Below, piece after piece: positions 26,136-34,560 of a stretch of 64,000 nt of DNA (its first letter is position 1; each line of letters starts with the position of its first letter). The DNA comes from JAGOEY01 sp017997515 (lineage in GTDB: Bacteria; Pseudomonadota; Gammaproteobacteria; Burkholderiales; Burkholderiaceae_C), in assembly GCA_026314275.1 (NCBI GenBank), contig CP111109.1, positions 2,046,001 through 2,110,000 of the forward strand, written 5' to 3'. The position numbers and the translations under genes were made by a program. The notes beneath the pieces were generated by a model. That model searched no databases and was not told where the DNA came from. It was given only the letters and a program-made list of their open reading frames with translations.

Positions 26136-28129
26136 GGCTTCGCGCTACCAGGGTTGGTGTTGCCAGGGTTGATCCGAATCAGCGAAAGCGGCTGTGCCAC
26201 TGAAGGAGTGACCATCACGCGGTCATCGGTTACGCGTACATCAACGGCCAATTTGCCCTCCCCCAGCTCAATCTTGGTCGGCTGTCCCACGGCCAATGCC
26301 TGCTCGGCTGCACCAGGTGCGGTCAGGGTCAGCAGTCGCGGGTCGTTGAAACCCTCGCCCCGATGGTTCAGGGGCAGGGCCGCGTTCTCCTTTCTGGCCT
26401 CAGCCGCCTTCAGCTTGGCAATATCTTGCTCGGAGGTCATGAACAACTGGCTGCCAAGCGAGAGGGCCGTGCCGATCCAGCCCAGGGCACGCAACCCGCC
26501 AGCGACTTGGGCACCCACACTGGTCACGGGCACGGGCGGCGGCTTGACGCCATTGCTCAGACTTCCCAGACCGTTGTAGGGGGCGGGGGCACCTCCGGTC
26601 TTTGGCAGTCCACCCCCTGGCCCGCCTTTTCCCGGAAGTCCCCCCAAATTCCGTCCGCCAAGCACGCCAAAGGCGAGCAGCGCCGTCGCAAAAACGCCAA
26701 GCGCGGCAGTCGTTCCGACCACTGCAGCCGTCATGACCGGAAAGCTTTCCGCCGCCCAGTTCGCACCATCGAGCAGCTTCTTCAACGGCCCAGCATCTCC
26801 CAAGGCTTGTGACATGGCGATGTCACGGTTGTTCGCGAGCTCTGTCGCCTTGGTACTGCTTTCGTTTGTGATGACCGCATGGTCTTTGTCCAGCGAGCCC
26901 TTGCCGGTACGCATCTTCTGCTGAATATCGGCCACATACTCGCGGTTGTTCATGACAGAGACCAAACTCATCAAGGCTTGCCTGTCCTGCACCACAGCGC
27001 CAATGGCCTTGCCCTGCAAAATGTCCGCCATTGAAGAAAGCGTTTCGTCCTTTTCACCTTGATTTTTGGCGCTGGCCAACTTGATTTTCAGGGCTGCATA
27101 CTGCTTGTCCTTGCTTGCCACTTCGTCCACCAACGTCACAAAGGTATCGGCCGAATCCATGCCTTGCGCCCGACCACTGACCAGACGACCTCGCAGGTCG
27201 ATGCCTTGCTTCTTGAAATCCTTGGCAGTGTCATCACTGTTGATTTTTCCCAGCCAATTAAAAACATTGTTGGCCGCCTCATCCTTGGTTCCCGCAGTGA
27301 TGACGCTGGCCTGCATCATCGCGATGATCTTGCGAAAGCCCTCCCGCCCAGTCAAGCCGCTTTGCTTTGCCCCCGCCATAGCTTGGGGCAGGCTCTTCGC
27401 CATGTCACGCAGCTCGAAGCCGCCCGCCTTTCCGGCTGCGTTGGCCTCGTCCAAGATGTCCAGCACCTCGGCCATGGGAATCCCCATCGTCTGAGACGCC
27501 CGGATGGCAATGGAGCTCAGGTCTTTCGCCGATGCACCGCTTGCGGTGGCATTGCGCATCAATCCTGGCAGCAGATTTTTGGCGGACTCTACCTTCACCA
27601 CGCCCGAAGCAATCATGTTGTCCAGTGCAGCAGCGGCGTCGTCACGGCTTCCATTTCCACCTTTGATGGCCCGCCCAATCGCATCATTGAGCTCGACTTT
27701 TCCCGCAAGCCGCCCTTTGGTGTCGCGGTCATCAAACGCAGTGTTCGCCATGCGAGCCAACAGCAGGCTGTAATCCATGGGCTTATCCATCAGCGTCTTG
27801 GCAGCGAAAAAACCACCCGCAACCCCGCCAGCCACGCCTACTGCTTTCGGTATGCCGGCTTGGAGCAGGTGTGCCAGGCTGCGCGCCTTGGTCGTAACCT
27901 GGTCAATCCCCCGCCCGAGCTGTCGCATGTAAACGGCCTGCCGTTCGGCGGCGCGGCTTGTGCCCATGCGCGCCAGCGATGCATCCAGTCCGCGCACGGC
28001 ACCACCGGTCTTGTCCACCGCCGTCTTCATGTCCCGTTGCGAACGCTCGACCTGCTGGGCATCCGAACGGGCCTTCGCTCCGACGTTGCCCGCCAATTCA
28101 ATGAAATACCGCAGCTTGAGTTCGCGCAT
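26132..28129 (-). CDS. Tail tape-measure protein
   Basis: 665 residues, the longest gene of the tail block, with alternating helical coiled-coil parts and two or three hydrophobic stretches ('GIPKAVGVAGGVAGGFFAA', 'FPVMTAAVVGTTAALGVFATALLAFGVLGG'). The start 'MRELKLRYFIELAGNVGAKARSDAQQVERSQRDM' matches Mu-like tape measures. Its length sets the tail length. It follows the chaperone pair in the usual order. Confidence 0.88.
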   Translation of the reverse strand: MRELKLRYFIELAGNVGAKARSDAQQVERSQRDMKTAVDKTGGAVRGLDASLARMGTSRAAERQAVYMRQLGRGIDQVTTKARSLAHLLQAGIPKAVGVAGGVAGGFFAAKTLMDKPMDYSLLLARMANTAFDDRDTKGRLAGKVELNDAIGRAIKGGNGSRDDAAAALDNMIASGVVKVESAKNLLPGLMRNATASGASAKDLSSIAIRASQTMGIPMAEVLDILDEANAAGKAGGFELRDMAKSLPQAMAGAKQSGLTGREGFRKIIAMMQASVITAGTKDEAANNVFNWLGKINSDDTAKDFKKQGIDLRGRLVSGRAQGMDSADTFVTLVDEVASKDKQYAALKIKLASAKNQGEKDETLSSMADILQGKAIGAVVQDRQALMSLVSVMNNREYVADIQQKMRTGKGSLDKDHAVITNESSTKATELANNRDIAMSQALGDAGPLKKLLDGANWAAESFPVMTAAVVGTTAALGVFATALLAFGVLGGRNLGGLPGKGGPGGGLPKTGGAPAPYNGLGSLSNGVKPPPVPVTSVGAQVAGGLRALGWIGTALSLGSQLFMTSEQDIAKLKAAEARKENAALPLNHRGEGFNDPRLLTLTAPGAAEQALAVGQPTKIELGEGKLAVDVRVTDDRVMVTPSVAQPLSLIRINPGNTNPGSAKP

Positions 28130-28135
28130 GGAGGG

Positions 28136-28342
28136 TCAGCTCTTGGGCTTACTGATTTGCTTGGCCATGGCCTTGAGCCGGGCCTTCGGAATCGTTTCGA
28201 ATGAAGTCGGCGAGCATTGCAGGGCCAGCCCCAGACTGGTCAGCAGGCGCTCCCAGGTCTGGAGTCTGGCCCGAGGACTGTGGGGATTGCGCGGGCATGG
28301 CAGGCGCCAGGCCCATGGCGATGGCGTCAAACTCCTGCTCTG
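28136..28342 (-). other. Probable frameshift extension of tail chaperone (gp41-42)
   Basis: This frame opens after a TGA near 28342 and overlaps the end of gp41. It ends at 28136, just before the tape measure, and its C-terminal part is protein-like (LQTWERLLTSLGLALQ, then IPKARLKAMAKQISKPKS). Entry from the gp41 frame needs a +1 or -2 shift. Programmed shifting at this place is conserved in tailed phages. I could not fix the slip site; the candidates are the C-run and G-run between 28150 and 28300. Confidence 0.5.
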
Positions 28343-28754
28343 TCATGTTCCCGTAGCGCACCTCGCTGGAGAGCGTGATCAGGAAAATACGCTCTTCAAT
28401 CGCCTTGAGGTCGCGCGATGACAGGCGGTCATACAGATCAATGTCGATCATCGCCTGCGGGATGGCCTGACCGTCGCACACGAATTCCTCAATGTGGAGC
28501 ATGTTCAGGACATGCTTGAAGGTGGATTCGCTGACCAGCAGCTTCCACGCCCCGTTGACATTGACCGCGCGTTCAGATTCGCGCTCGGCCCGGCGCTCGT
28601 CGGCCACCGTGGTCTCGCGCAGTTTGACCAGCTTGTAGCGCAGCTCTTTGCCACCGCTTTCGGTTTGTAGGCCGTCAGCCAGGGTGAGCTTGAAGAGGTC
28701 GTCGATCCTGCCGGAGTAAGACGACTCTGCATGGATAGTGCCTTGGGGAGTCAT
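28149..28754 (-). CDS. Tail assembly chaperone (Mu gp41-like)
   Basis: 201 residues. 'GRIDDLFKLTLADGLQTESGGKELRYKLVKLRETTVADERRAERESERA' and 'LSSRDLKAIEERIFLITLSSEVRYGNMTEQEFDAIAMGL' are typical of tail chaperones that coat the tape measure. The start at 28754 lies 36 nt after a palindromic late site. A frame extension farther upstream crosses that site and the preceding terminator, so it is not used. Confidence 0.8.
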   Translation of the reverse strand: MTPQGTIHAESSYSGRIDDLFKLTLADGLQTESGGKELRYKLVKLRETTVADERRAERESERAVNVNGAWKLLVSESTFKHVLNMLHIEEFVCDGQAIPQAMIDIDLYDRLSSRDLKAIEERIFLITLSSEVRYGNMTEQEFDAIAMGLAPAMPAQSPQSSGQTPDLGAPADQSGAGPAMLADFIRNDSEGPAQGHGQANQ

Positions 28755-28790
28755 GGCATGCAGTGTCTTCCCGCACACCGTTTGGGTCTT

Positions 28791-28806
28791 GGTGAAACAC
28801 TTCACC
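28791..28806 (-). promoter_or_regulatory. Putative Mor-dependent late promoter, tail-chaperone operon
   Basis: In the sense direction GGTGAAGTGTTTCACC, a palindrome with two positions changed from the strict form. GACACT follows after exactly 23 nt, and the ATG of the chaperone begins 36 nt past the palindrome. Confidence 0.65.
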
Positions 28807-28813
28807 GCGCCCA

Positions 28814-28841
28814 TGAAAAAGGCCGGGAAGTCCCGGCCTTT
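28814..28841 (-). terminator. Intrinsic terminator after tail tube gene
   Basis: An 11-bp perfect stem (AAAGGCCGGGA / TCCCGGCCTTT, 28818-28828 and 28831-28841) with a 2-nt minimal loop, followed on the minus strand by TTTTTC. It ends the sheath-tube operon right before the next late promoter. Confidence 0.85.
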
Positions 28842-28883
28842 GTGCATTCAGGTGCGACTTGCACCAAATCGCAAACTACCCTT

Positions 28884-29255
28884 TTAGAGCCACTGCGGCT
28901 CGGCCAGTACGTTAAACGTGATGTCAACCGATCCACCTCCAACCTCGCCCAGCTCACCGAAGCTGCACTTGTTCATGATCACACGCCGGCCAGACTGGCT
29001 GTCACGTGCAGTGATCTGCACGCCCCGCATATTTTTGTAGTCGGTTGGCACGATTTTCGATCCAAACTGCAACTTGCACTTGAACGTAGTAGGAACCCGC
29101 TTACGCTTTTCGAAGTCGTCACCGCTGGCACTGGGCACCACCTCGTTGGTAAAACGCGCCGCACCAGTCAGCATGCCGGTGCCATCTTCGAACGCAAGCG
29201 GTGCGCCATCAACCACGATCACATCGACGTGGAACAGCATATTTTCAGTACCCAT
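28884..29255 (-). CDS. Tail tube protein (Mu gpM-like)
   Basis: 123 residues: 'LFHVDVIVVDGAPLAFEDGTGMLTGAARFTNEVVPSASGDDFEKRKRVPTTFKCKLQFG' and 'VIMNKCSFGELGEVGGGSVDITFNVLAEPQWL' fit the Mu gpM tube family. Hexamers stack to form the inner tube. It comes directly after the sheath gene and is followed by a strong terminator. Confidence 0.88.
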   Translation of the reverse strand: MGTENMLFHVDVIVVDGAPLAFEDGTGMLTGAARFTNEVVPSASGDDFEKRKRVPTTFKCKLQFGSKIVPTDYKNMRGVQITARDSQSGRRVIMNKCSFGELGEVGGGSVDITFNVLAEPQWL

Positions 29256-29291
29256 TTTTTAACTCCTGAAGTTGATCGGTTACGTGTTGGG

Positions 29292-30779
29292 TCAGACTTG
29301 CCCAGCAATCACCGCGCTGGTTATTTCGGTCTGGTAGTGCTGGGTGACGATCACCGGCTCGTCCAGAATTTTGAGCTTGCCGTTCGGGCCGTCCACCTCA
29401 ACCACCAGCGTGTCCTGGTAGTACGCCATGTGCTGGCACAGGCCCACGTCCATGAACTGCTTGTACAAGCCCAGCATGATTTCCTCACCCAGCTCCTTGG
29501 TCATGATCTTCTGGCCAGGGATAGGGTCGGTGATGTACTGGGCGATCTTGAAGCCGGTGTACTTGATCTGAAACTCGGTCACGCGGAACCAGCGGTAGTA
29601 GCTCATGGTCTTGATCCAGCACAGCTCTGCCATGCTGCGGTCTGCCGCGCCACTCGTGGTCTGGGTGTAGTTGGTCACCATGCGCAGCAAGCTGCCGGTG
29701 CCGTCCTGGCCAATCTGCAGCGGCGAGCCACCTGCCACCAAGAGGTTGTTTTTCTGGTCGATGGTGAAGTCGTCTCCCTGCTTGGGGCCGATGTAGCCCG
29801 ACAGCACGATGCCCGTCTGCGGCATGGCTGGGTCAATCGCGGCGCTGCTCTCGATGGCCGCGCCCGCCATGGCGGCGGTTTCCCACGGGCTGCTCAGGTC
29901 TTTGGTCGTCGTGATGGTGTGGACGTGCGCGCTGTTGCGGCTGCTCAGCAGCGTGGTGATGGCGGCCTCGGTGCCACGGGTGGCGGTGACAATCGCGCCG
30001 TCCTGCATGTTGTTCTGCAACCAGCGCAGCGCCATTTCAGCCTCAAGCAGGCCCATGTTCGCGCCGTCGGTGAACGGGTTGACGATCTCGGTGGCACGGT
30101 AGCCCGCCATCTTGACGACCACGGGCGTGACATCGGGCGACACTGCCCCGCCAGCCATCGGCGGGATGGTGATGGTCAGGCCCACGGGCAGCTTGTCGTC
30201 CTGGTAGTACTGCGTGACCAGGCTGATGTCATTGCCCGTGGGGCCGCCCCACTTGGCCGTGACCAGAACTTCGCCAGGGTTCGCATTCGTTGCGGCAATG
30301 ACCGGCAGCTTGGCCACGGCGTTGATGGCGGCAACCAGCTTGGCAGCAACCGTGGTCGGTGTGTCAGAGGCCTGCACACCAAAGCTGATGCGCTGGCCGC
30401 CCACATACAGCATGACCTCACCCGAGTTGCCCAGGGTGGCACCGGCAGTCGTAACGACCAGCTTGCTGCTGGCTTTGACGGCAGCGGTTCCTTCTTGAAG
30501 GCAAATCACGTCGATGGGCAAGCCCAGATCGGCATTCGCCTTGGCGGCGCGCCACATGGCCAGCAGCAGCGATCCCTCGCCGAACAGCGCCACGGCGTCG
30601 GCCTCGGTGGACACCGTCAGGATCGTGTCCAGCGTCGCGGTGCCGACTGCCAGCTTGTGGCCGATCAGCAGCAGGCGGCGAGGCATGCCACGCAGGCCAC
30701 GCACGGCGCGGGAGAAGTCGATCTTGCTGGCAACGAAAGGCACCAGGAAATTCAGGCTCAAGAGGTTGGGAAGTGACAT
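29292..30779 (-). CDS. Tail sheath protein (Mu gpL)
   Basis: 495 residues, the expected size. Sheath signatures are 'VRGLRGMPRRLLLIGHKLA', 'PIDVICLQEG', 'SSRNSAHVHTITTTKDLSSPWETAAMAGAAI' and the C-terminal 'RWFRVTEFQIKYTGFKIAQYITDPIPGQKIMTKELGEEIMLGLYKQF'. The start at 30779 (MSLPNLLSL) has GGAG 8 nt upstream; an in-frame ATG five codons earlier lies inside that ribosome site region. An 11-bp tandem repeat precedes the gene. Confidence 0.93.
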   Translation of the reverse strand: MSLPNLLSLNFLVPFVASKIDFSRAVRGLRGMPRRLLLIGHKLAVGTATLDTILTVSTEADAVALFGEGSLLLAMWRAAKANADLGLPIDVICLQEGTAAVKASSKLVVTTAGATLGNSGEVMLYVGGQRISFGVQASDTPTTVAAKLVAAINAVAKLPVIAATNANPGEVLVTAKWGGPTGNDISLVTQYYQDDKLPVGLTITIPPMAGGAVSPDVTPVVVKMAGYRATEIVNPFTDGANMGLLEAEMALRWLQNNMQDGAIVTATRGTEAAITTLLSSRNSAHVHTITTTKDLSSPWETAAMAGAAIESSAAIDPAMPQTGIVLSGYIGPKQGDDFTIDQKNNLLVAGGSPLQIGQDGTGSLLRMVTNYTQTTSGAADRSMAELCWIKTMSYYRWFRVTEFQIKYTGFKIAQYITDPIPGQKIMTKELGEEIMLGLYKQFMDVGLCQHMAYYQDTLVVEVDGPNGKLKILDEPVIVTQHYQTEITSAVIAGQV

Positions 30780-30798
30780 AAGTTGCTCCGTCAATAAG

Positions 30799-30840
30799 GG
30801 TTCAAGGTCGGTTCAAGGTCGGTTCAAGGTCGGTTCAAGG
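30799..30840 (+). repeat. 11-bp tandem repeat before sheath gene
   Basis: Unit GGTTCAAGGTC, three full copies and a fourth of 9 nt, in the 79-bp gap between gp38 and the sheath gene. The repeat stops 20 bp before the sheath start, so it does not include the ribosome site. It may have arisen by slippage. No regulatory role is evident. Confidence 0.8.
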
Positions 30841-30858
30841 GCGTTTCAGGGGCTGAGC

Positions 30859-31125
30859 TCAACCCACCAGCGTGACGTCGCCATCCTGGATGCGGCGCAA
30901 AAGCGTCACGGTGCAGGTGACCGGGGTTTCCACCTCGGGCGCAAAGTGGGTGCCGGTCTCGTTGTTCATCAGAACGACGCCCGCCGCCACCTTGACGGTG
31001 CAGCGCGCGCCCAGGGCAGGCATAGGCGTTGCTGCGGGCTTGGCCGGGGTGGTGTCAGCTGGTGCGTCGTTTTGCGCGGCGGGTTGTTTGGTAGGGTCTT
31101 TGGCCATGTCGTCTTTCCTCTTCAA
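30859..31125 (-). CDS. DUF2635 protein (Mu gp38-like)
   Basis: 88 residues: a Lys/Pro/Ala-rich N-terminus, then 'ARCTVKVAAGVVLMNNETGTHFAPEVETPVTCTVTLLRRIQDGDVTLV', the DUF2635 pattern seen just before the sheath gene in Mu-like phages. The exact role in tail completion is not known. It is last before the tandem repeat. Confidence 0.78.
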   Translation of the reverse strand: MKRKDDMAKDPTKQPAAQNDAPADTTPAKPAATPMPALGARCTVKVAAGVVLMNNETGTHFAPEVETPVTCTVTLLRRIQDGDVTLVG

Positions 31126-31128
31126 AAA

Positions 31129-31764
31129 TCAAGGGTTCACAAAATCAATCTTCTCGGTCACCGTGGGGGACGTCTCGGGCGGGCTTGGGGTGGCGGGCAC
31201 CTGGTTGACGTGCACGGTGTCTTCGATCATCACCGTCTCAAGGTCTGGCAGGTCGGCATAGGGCACTGCTGGCCGGTCTGGGCCGCGTGGCACCTGTGGC
31301 TTGGCGCACTGGTACCAGCTCAGCGCAAATAGCGCCTGGCCCGCCTTGTCCACGGCGCGGTTGTAGAGGTTCTCGCAACGCGGCTCTTCGTCCAGTCCAC
31401 CGATGGTGGCCTCAAGGTGGGCGTTGCCGGGCTCGGCCATCGGCGCCCATTGGCGCAACACGATGCCCAGCTTTTCAGCCAACACCAAGGCACCACCCAT
31501 GCGCTTCGCACGGTCAACATGTTCATAAGCAACAAACGCACACAGGCGAAACTGCTTGGCGTGGCGACCCGTCATCCGGCTCCCTGCGGGCGGCGCTTGC
31601 CAGCCCAGCAGGGTGATGAAGACGGCGGGGCAGTTGTAGCTTTTGTGCGGGATTTCTTCGGCCGAGAACTGACCGCCGTACAGCTCGACGGTGGCCAGCT
31701 CCCTTTTGGAGAAGCTGCGCCGCACAAAGGCCACAGCCTGGTCAAGCAGGATGTCGGCGCTCAT
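31129..31764 (-). CDS. DUF1834 protein (Mu gp37-like)
   Basis: 211 residues. 'DQAVAFVRRSFSKRELATVELYGGQFSAEEIPHKSYNCPAVFITLLGW' and the later 'LVLAEKLGIVLRQWAP' follow the DUF1834/gp37 pattern, a tail-terminator-like protein that caps the sheath and tube. It overlaps the gpG-like gene by 4 nt. Confidence 0.82.
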   Translation of the reverse strand: MSADILLDQAVAFVRRSFSKRELATVELYGGQFSAEEIPHKSYNCPAVFITLLGWQAPPAGSRMTGRHAKQFRLCAFVAYEHVDRAKRMGGALVLAEKLGIVLRQWAPMAEPGNAHLEATIGGLDEEPRCENLYNRAVDKAGQALFALSWYQCAKPQVPRGPDRPAVPYADLPDLETVMIEDTVHVNQVPATPSPPETSPTVTEKIDFVNP

Positions 31765-32276
31765 TGCAGGCCTGCCAGTTCAGCAATGACCAGCTCACCG
31801 AGCATCATCTCCTGCCTGGTAGAAATACCCAGCACCGGCCGGGGCGTCATCTGAAAGCGATGACCAGGTCGACCAGTCTCGCCGCCAAAGTGGTGGATGG
31901 CGGCGTAGATCAGGGCTGAGCCGATCTCCACGCCCGCGTTGGTCAGCTGGTAGACGTAGCTGTCGTACAGGTTGTGTGCGGCGATCAGCGTCTTGCCAAC
32001 CTCCCGCACATCGCCCTTCACGCGGCCCTTGGCCTTGTTGTTGCGCTTCCAGGTCGTGGTGCGGCCCTGGGCGGCTTTGCTTTGCGGCATCGGGCTGCCA
32101 TCGAACAAGCGCTGGCCATCAAAGTTGTCCTGCACATTGCCCAGCATGTATTCGCCGATCTCGCGGCGCACGCCTTCAAACTTCCGCGCATCCTTCGCGG
32201 CGAGCAGGTTCAGATTGCGCAGCAACCTCGAATTGTCGAAATCGGCCTTGATCACGGCTGAATAAACGCCGCTCAT
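31761..32276 (-). CDS. Virion morphogenesis protein (Mu gpG-like)
   Basis: 171 residues. 'GEYMLGNVQDNFDGQRLFDGSPMPQSKAAQGRTT' and 'TLIAAHNLYDSYVYQLTNAGVEIGSALIYAAIHHFGGETGRPGHRFQMTPRPVLGIS' give the phage virion morphogenesis family, a tail-completion or neck protein. The start at 32276 overlaps the stop of gp36 (ATGA). In Mu, G follows F in the head block; here it sits with the tail-connector genes. Confidence 0.85.
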   Translation of the reverse strand: MSGVYSAVIKADFDNSRLLRNLNLLAAKDARKFEGVRREIGEYMLGNVQDNFDGQRLFDGSPMPQSKAAQGRTTTWKRNNKAKGRVKGDVREVGKTLIAAHNLYDSYVYQLTNAGVEIGSALIYAAIHHFGGETGRPGHRFQMTPRPVLGISTRQEMMLGELVIAELAGLQ

Positions 32277-32785
32277 CGCGCCGCCTTGTGTGCAGCCCAG
32301 TTGTAGGCACTGCCAGCCGGCCCCGAGCGGATGCGGCTTTTTCCGGCCATGGTCTGGCCCGCCTGATTGACCAGCTGCACCACACCGCGCGACACATCCC
32401 GCAGCCAGGCGCGCCAGCGGTCGCAGCATTCCTCCATGCGCTCGGTCGAGTTGCCGGGGTCGTCGGCCAGGCCGCAGCGCACCAAGGCCATGCAGCACTC
32501 ATTGAGCGTGCCGGCGTTGGCATCCCCCGGAGCCAGCGGCAGGGTCACCGCGTTGCGCAGGTAGCCGTCCATGGTGTTGCTCACGGTTTCCAGCTTGCGG
32601 TTCAGGCGGGCCAGCGCAGCGGTCGCCGCGGCTTGCTCTTCCGGGCTGGGTGCACCCGTCCACACCCCGGTGATGGCGTCCGTCAGCAGCTGCTCAGTCA
32701 GCAGATCCTGCTCATCTGCCAGGTACTGGGTGACTTCCCGCAGGCCATAAGCCTGGATCACTTGTTGGGGCGTGGCGTAGGGCAC
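32273..32785 (-). CDS. DUF1320 protein (Mu gp36-like)
   Basis: 170 residues. 'YATPQQVIQAYGLREVTQYLADEQDLLTEQLLTDAITG' and 'AATAALARLNRKLETVSNTMDGYLRNAVTLPL' match DUF1320/gp36, a head-tail connector component. The C-terminus adds an unusual Trp/Cys-rich extension ('MEECCDRWRAWLRDVSRGVVQLVNQAGQTMAGK'). Confidence 0.85.
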   Translation of the reverse strand: MPYATPQQVIQAYGLREVTQYLADEQDLLTEQLLTDAITGVWTGAPSPEEQAAATAALARLNRKLETVSNTMDGYLRNAVTLPLAPGDANAGTLNECCMALVRCGLADDPGNSTERMEECCDRWRAWLRDVSRGVVQLVNQAGQTMAGKSRIRSGPAGSAYNWAAHKAAR

Positions 32786-32794
32786 GGGCTGGCC

Positions 32795-33040
32795 TTACTT
32801 CTTTGCGGACGTTTTGGTCGCTGCTGGCTTCTTGGTGCCAGTCGCACCGTCACCGTCACCGTCTGAGTCTGAGTCTGCACCCTGGTCCGGGTAGGTTGCA
32901 TGGCCACCATCAACCAGCTGCGCAGCCTGTTTTTCGCTCAGGCCTTTCAGTTCGTCGCCCGGCTTATAACACTCGCCGTCATGGCGCACCGGTTCCACGC
33001 AGATCACCGTCAACATGGCTGCAGCTAAAAGTTTTCCCAT
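32795..33040 (-). CDS. Small virion-block protein (gp35 position)
   Basis: 81 residues: 'GKLLAAAMLTVICVEPVRHDGECYKPGDELKGLSEKQAAQLVDGGHA' followed by an Asp/Ser-Gly-Asp acidic tract and a Lys/Thr tail. The first part is a short conserved domain often encoded between capsid and gp36 in Mu relatives; its function is unknown. The start at 33040 (MGKLL) is preferred over a frame-initial ATG at 33067 because GGAG-like bases precede it. Confidence 0.65.
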   Translation of the reverse strand: MGKLLAAAMLTVICVEPVRHDGECYKPGDELKGLSEKQAAQLVDGGHATYPDQGADSDSDGDGDGATGTKKPAATKTSAKK

Positions 33041-33116
33041 TTCGTTCTCCACAAGATGTTTAAGCAAAGGGCGGGCGCTTTAGACAAGCCGCCCGCCGCC
33101 TTTGACCGTTGCGCTC

Positions 33117-34055
33117 TTACGCGACGGCGTTGGAGTACAGGTAGCCCAGATCGTTGGCGGTGATCAGTTCCTTGACCGACTCGCCAACACGAACGCGCAC
33201 ACCGCCGCGCATGCCAATATCCGGATCAACGATTTCGCCCGCCACGCGTGGGCCCCATTGCGCGGTCATGCCGAAGGTGGTTCCGAACTCGGTGTCGGCA
33301 TTCATGTTTCGGTGCATGAGCGAAAAGCTCTTGCCCCAGACCCGAGTCAGGCTTGGCGGCTGGCCTTTCTTGGCGGTATTCACCCAGCCTTCGCCGATGA
33401 ACACGCCATCCAGCTCGAAGAAGTCCTGGAACGCCTGTTTGCTGATGATGCCGGCGTCGGTGCCGTTGCCATAAATCGCCTTGCACAACTTCGGGTGCTG
33501 GCGCAACACAGTCCACACCGACCGACCCATGGCTGCGACGTTGCCGCGCATCACCATGGCGTCCTGCGCCGAAAGGATGTCCGTCTGCGGGTTGCTGTTG
33601 GTGTAGTCGTTCCACTGGCCCGTGCCACTCAACGTTTGCTTGTTGCCGGTGCCGTAGTTCGCAGCATTAAAAACCAGCGACGCAGCACGGACTTCGCGGC
33701 GCAGCACGATCAGCTCGGTGAGGCCTTGCGCTGCGCGCAGCTTCGGGTCTGGCATGCCAGGCTGCGCAGCTGCGTTCATGGCATCAGCCTCCGGCACAGC
33801 ATCGTCCAGTGCGTGGTCCTGCGTGCTGTCGGTGGCCTCGGTCGCAGTGAACTCGACCTGGTTGGGCTGCCCCTTGCGGCCAACCAGCGTGTCGGGTGGG
33901 GTGAAAAATTCGCCGATGGGGAATTTGTTGTACTTGAAGCTCTGGGCTCCCACTGGCACGCGCGGCAGAACATCGTCCGCGATCATCGCGCCGTTTTTGT
34001 AAGCCACTGCGACGGCGCAGAGAACCGGGGTAACCACGAAAGGTGCTTTGGCCAT
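33117..34055 (-). CDS. Major capsid protein
   Basis: 312 residues. 'AVAVAYKNGAMIADDVLPRVPVGAQSFKYNKFPIGEFFTPPDT', 'QGLTELIVLRREVRAASLVFNAANYG', 'RQHPKLCKAIYGNGTDAGIISKQAFQDFF' and 'KSFSLMHRN' are characteristic of major capsid proteins of BcepMu-like and some siphophage groups with an HK97 fold. It follows the protease/scaffold and decoration-like genes in the usual order. Its terminase partner is on the opposite arm. Confidence 0.88.
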   Translation of the reverse strand: MAKAPFVVTPVLCAVAVAYKNGAMIADDVLPRVPVGAQSFKYNKFPIGEFFTPPDTLVGRKGQPNQVEFTATEATDSTQDHALDDAVPEADAMNAAAQPGMPDPKLRAAQGLTELIVLRREVRAASLVFNAANYGTGNKQTLSGTGQWNDYTNSNPQTDILSAQDAMVMRGNVAAMGRSVWTVLRQHPKLCKAIYGNGTDAGIISKQAFQDFFELDGVFIGEGWVNTAKKGQPPSLTRVWGKSFSLMHRNMNADTEFGTTFGMTAQWGPRVAGEIVDPDIGMRGGVRVRVGESVKELITANDLGYLYSNAVA

Positions 34056-34121
34056 GTAAGGCTCCTGAAGAAAGATGGTGCGTTGAAGAACGGGAGAAAC
34101 GAAATGCGAGCTGGGACAGGT

Positions 34122-34496
34122 TCAGCCCTGCATGTAGCCCGGCGAAATTTGATAATCGATGACGTCGCCCAGCACGCCGCTGGCCATCGCGAAGCCAATA
34201 ATCCGGGCGTTGGTGCCTGCCGCAGGAGCGGCCGCAATAGCGCGCGATGTGGCATCAGCGGTCAGCGGCTGGCCACGGGCCACGGCTGCACCGAGCAGCA
34301 CTTCGCCGACCCCTGCGGTGGGAAACTCCACCAGTTCACCCGCTTCTTTCGCCAACGAATCGTTGGTGCCGACCAGTGCGTCAGACGATGCAGTGGCCAG
34401 CGCGCAGGTGTTGTCGGCGGTGCCGTGCTTGATGATCAGCAGGCCTGCAATGGCGGCTTGCGCCAGCAGGCTGCGGTGTTGAAGAGGTGCGCTCAT
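34122..34496 (-). CDS. Head decoration-like protein (DUF2190)
   Basis: 124 residues. 'AGLLIIKHGTADNTCALATASSDALVGTNDSLAKEAGELVEFPTAGVGEVLLGAAVARGQPLTADATSRAIAAAP' has the beta-rich DUF2190 pattern of capsid-stabilising proteins. The start at 34496 was chosen because an upstream frame extension overlaps the protease gene and is not protein-like. It lies between scaffold and capsid genes. Confidence 0.75.
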   Translation of the reverse strand: MSAPLQHRSLLAQAAIAGLLIIKHGTADNTCALATASSDALVGTNDSLAKEAGELVEFPTAGVGEVLLGAAVARGQPLTADATSRAIAAAPAAGTNARIIGFAMASGVLGDVIDYQISPGYMQG

Positions 34497-34560
34497 GGAA
34501 AAAACTCCTGGTAGGTTGTAGGGTCGGAAAAGCCCGATTCGGGAAAAGGTGTTGGCGGGC

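Noticed and set aside
28731..30776. A 681-codon plus-strand frame across the tail region
   Set aside because: It is antisense to sheath and tube, both strongly supported, and has the His/Arg/Ala/Gly-rich composition of a shadow frame in high-GC DNA.
33102..34514. A 470-codon plus-strand frame opposite the capsid gene
   Set aside because: Antisense to the capsid and decoration genes; composition of a shadow.
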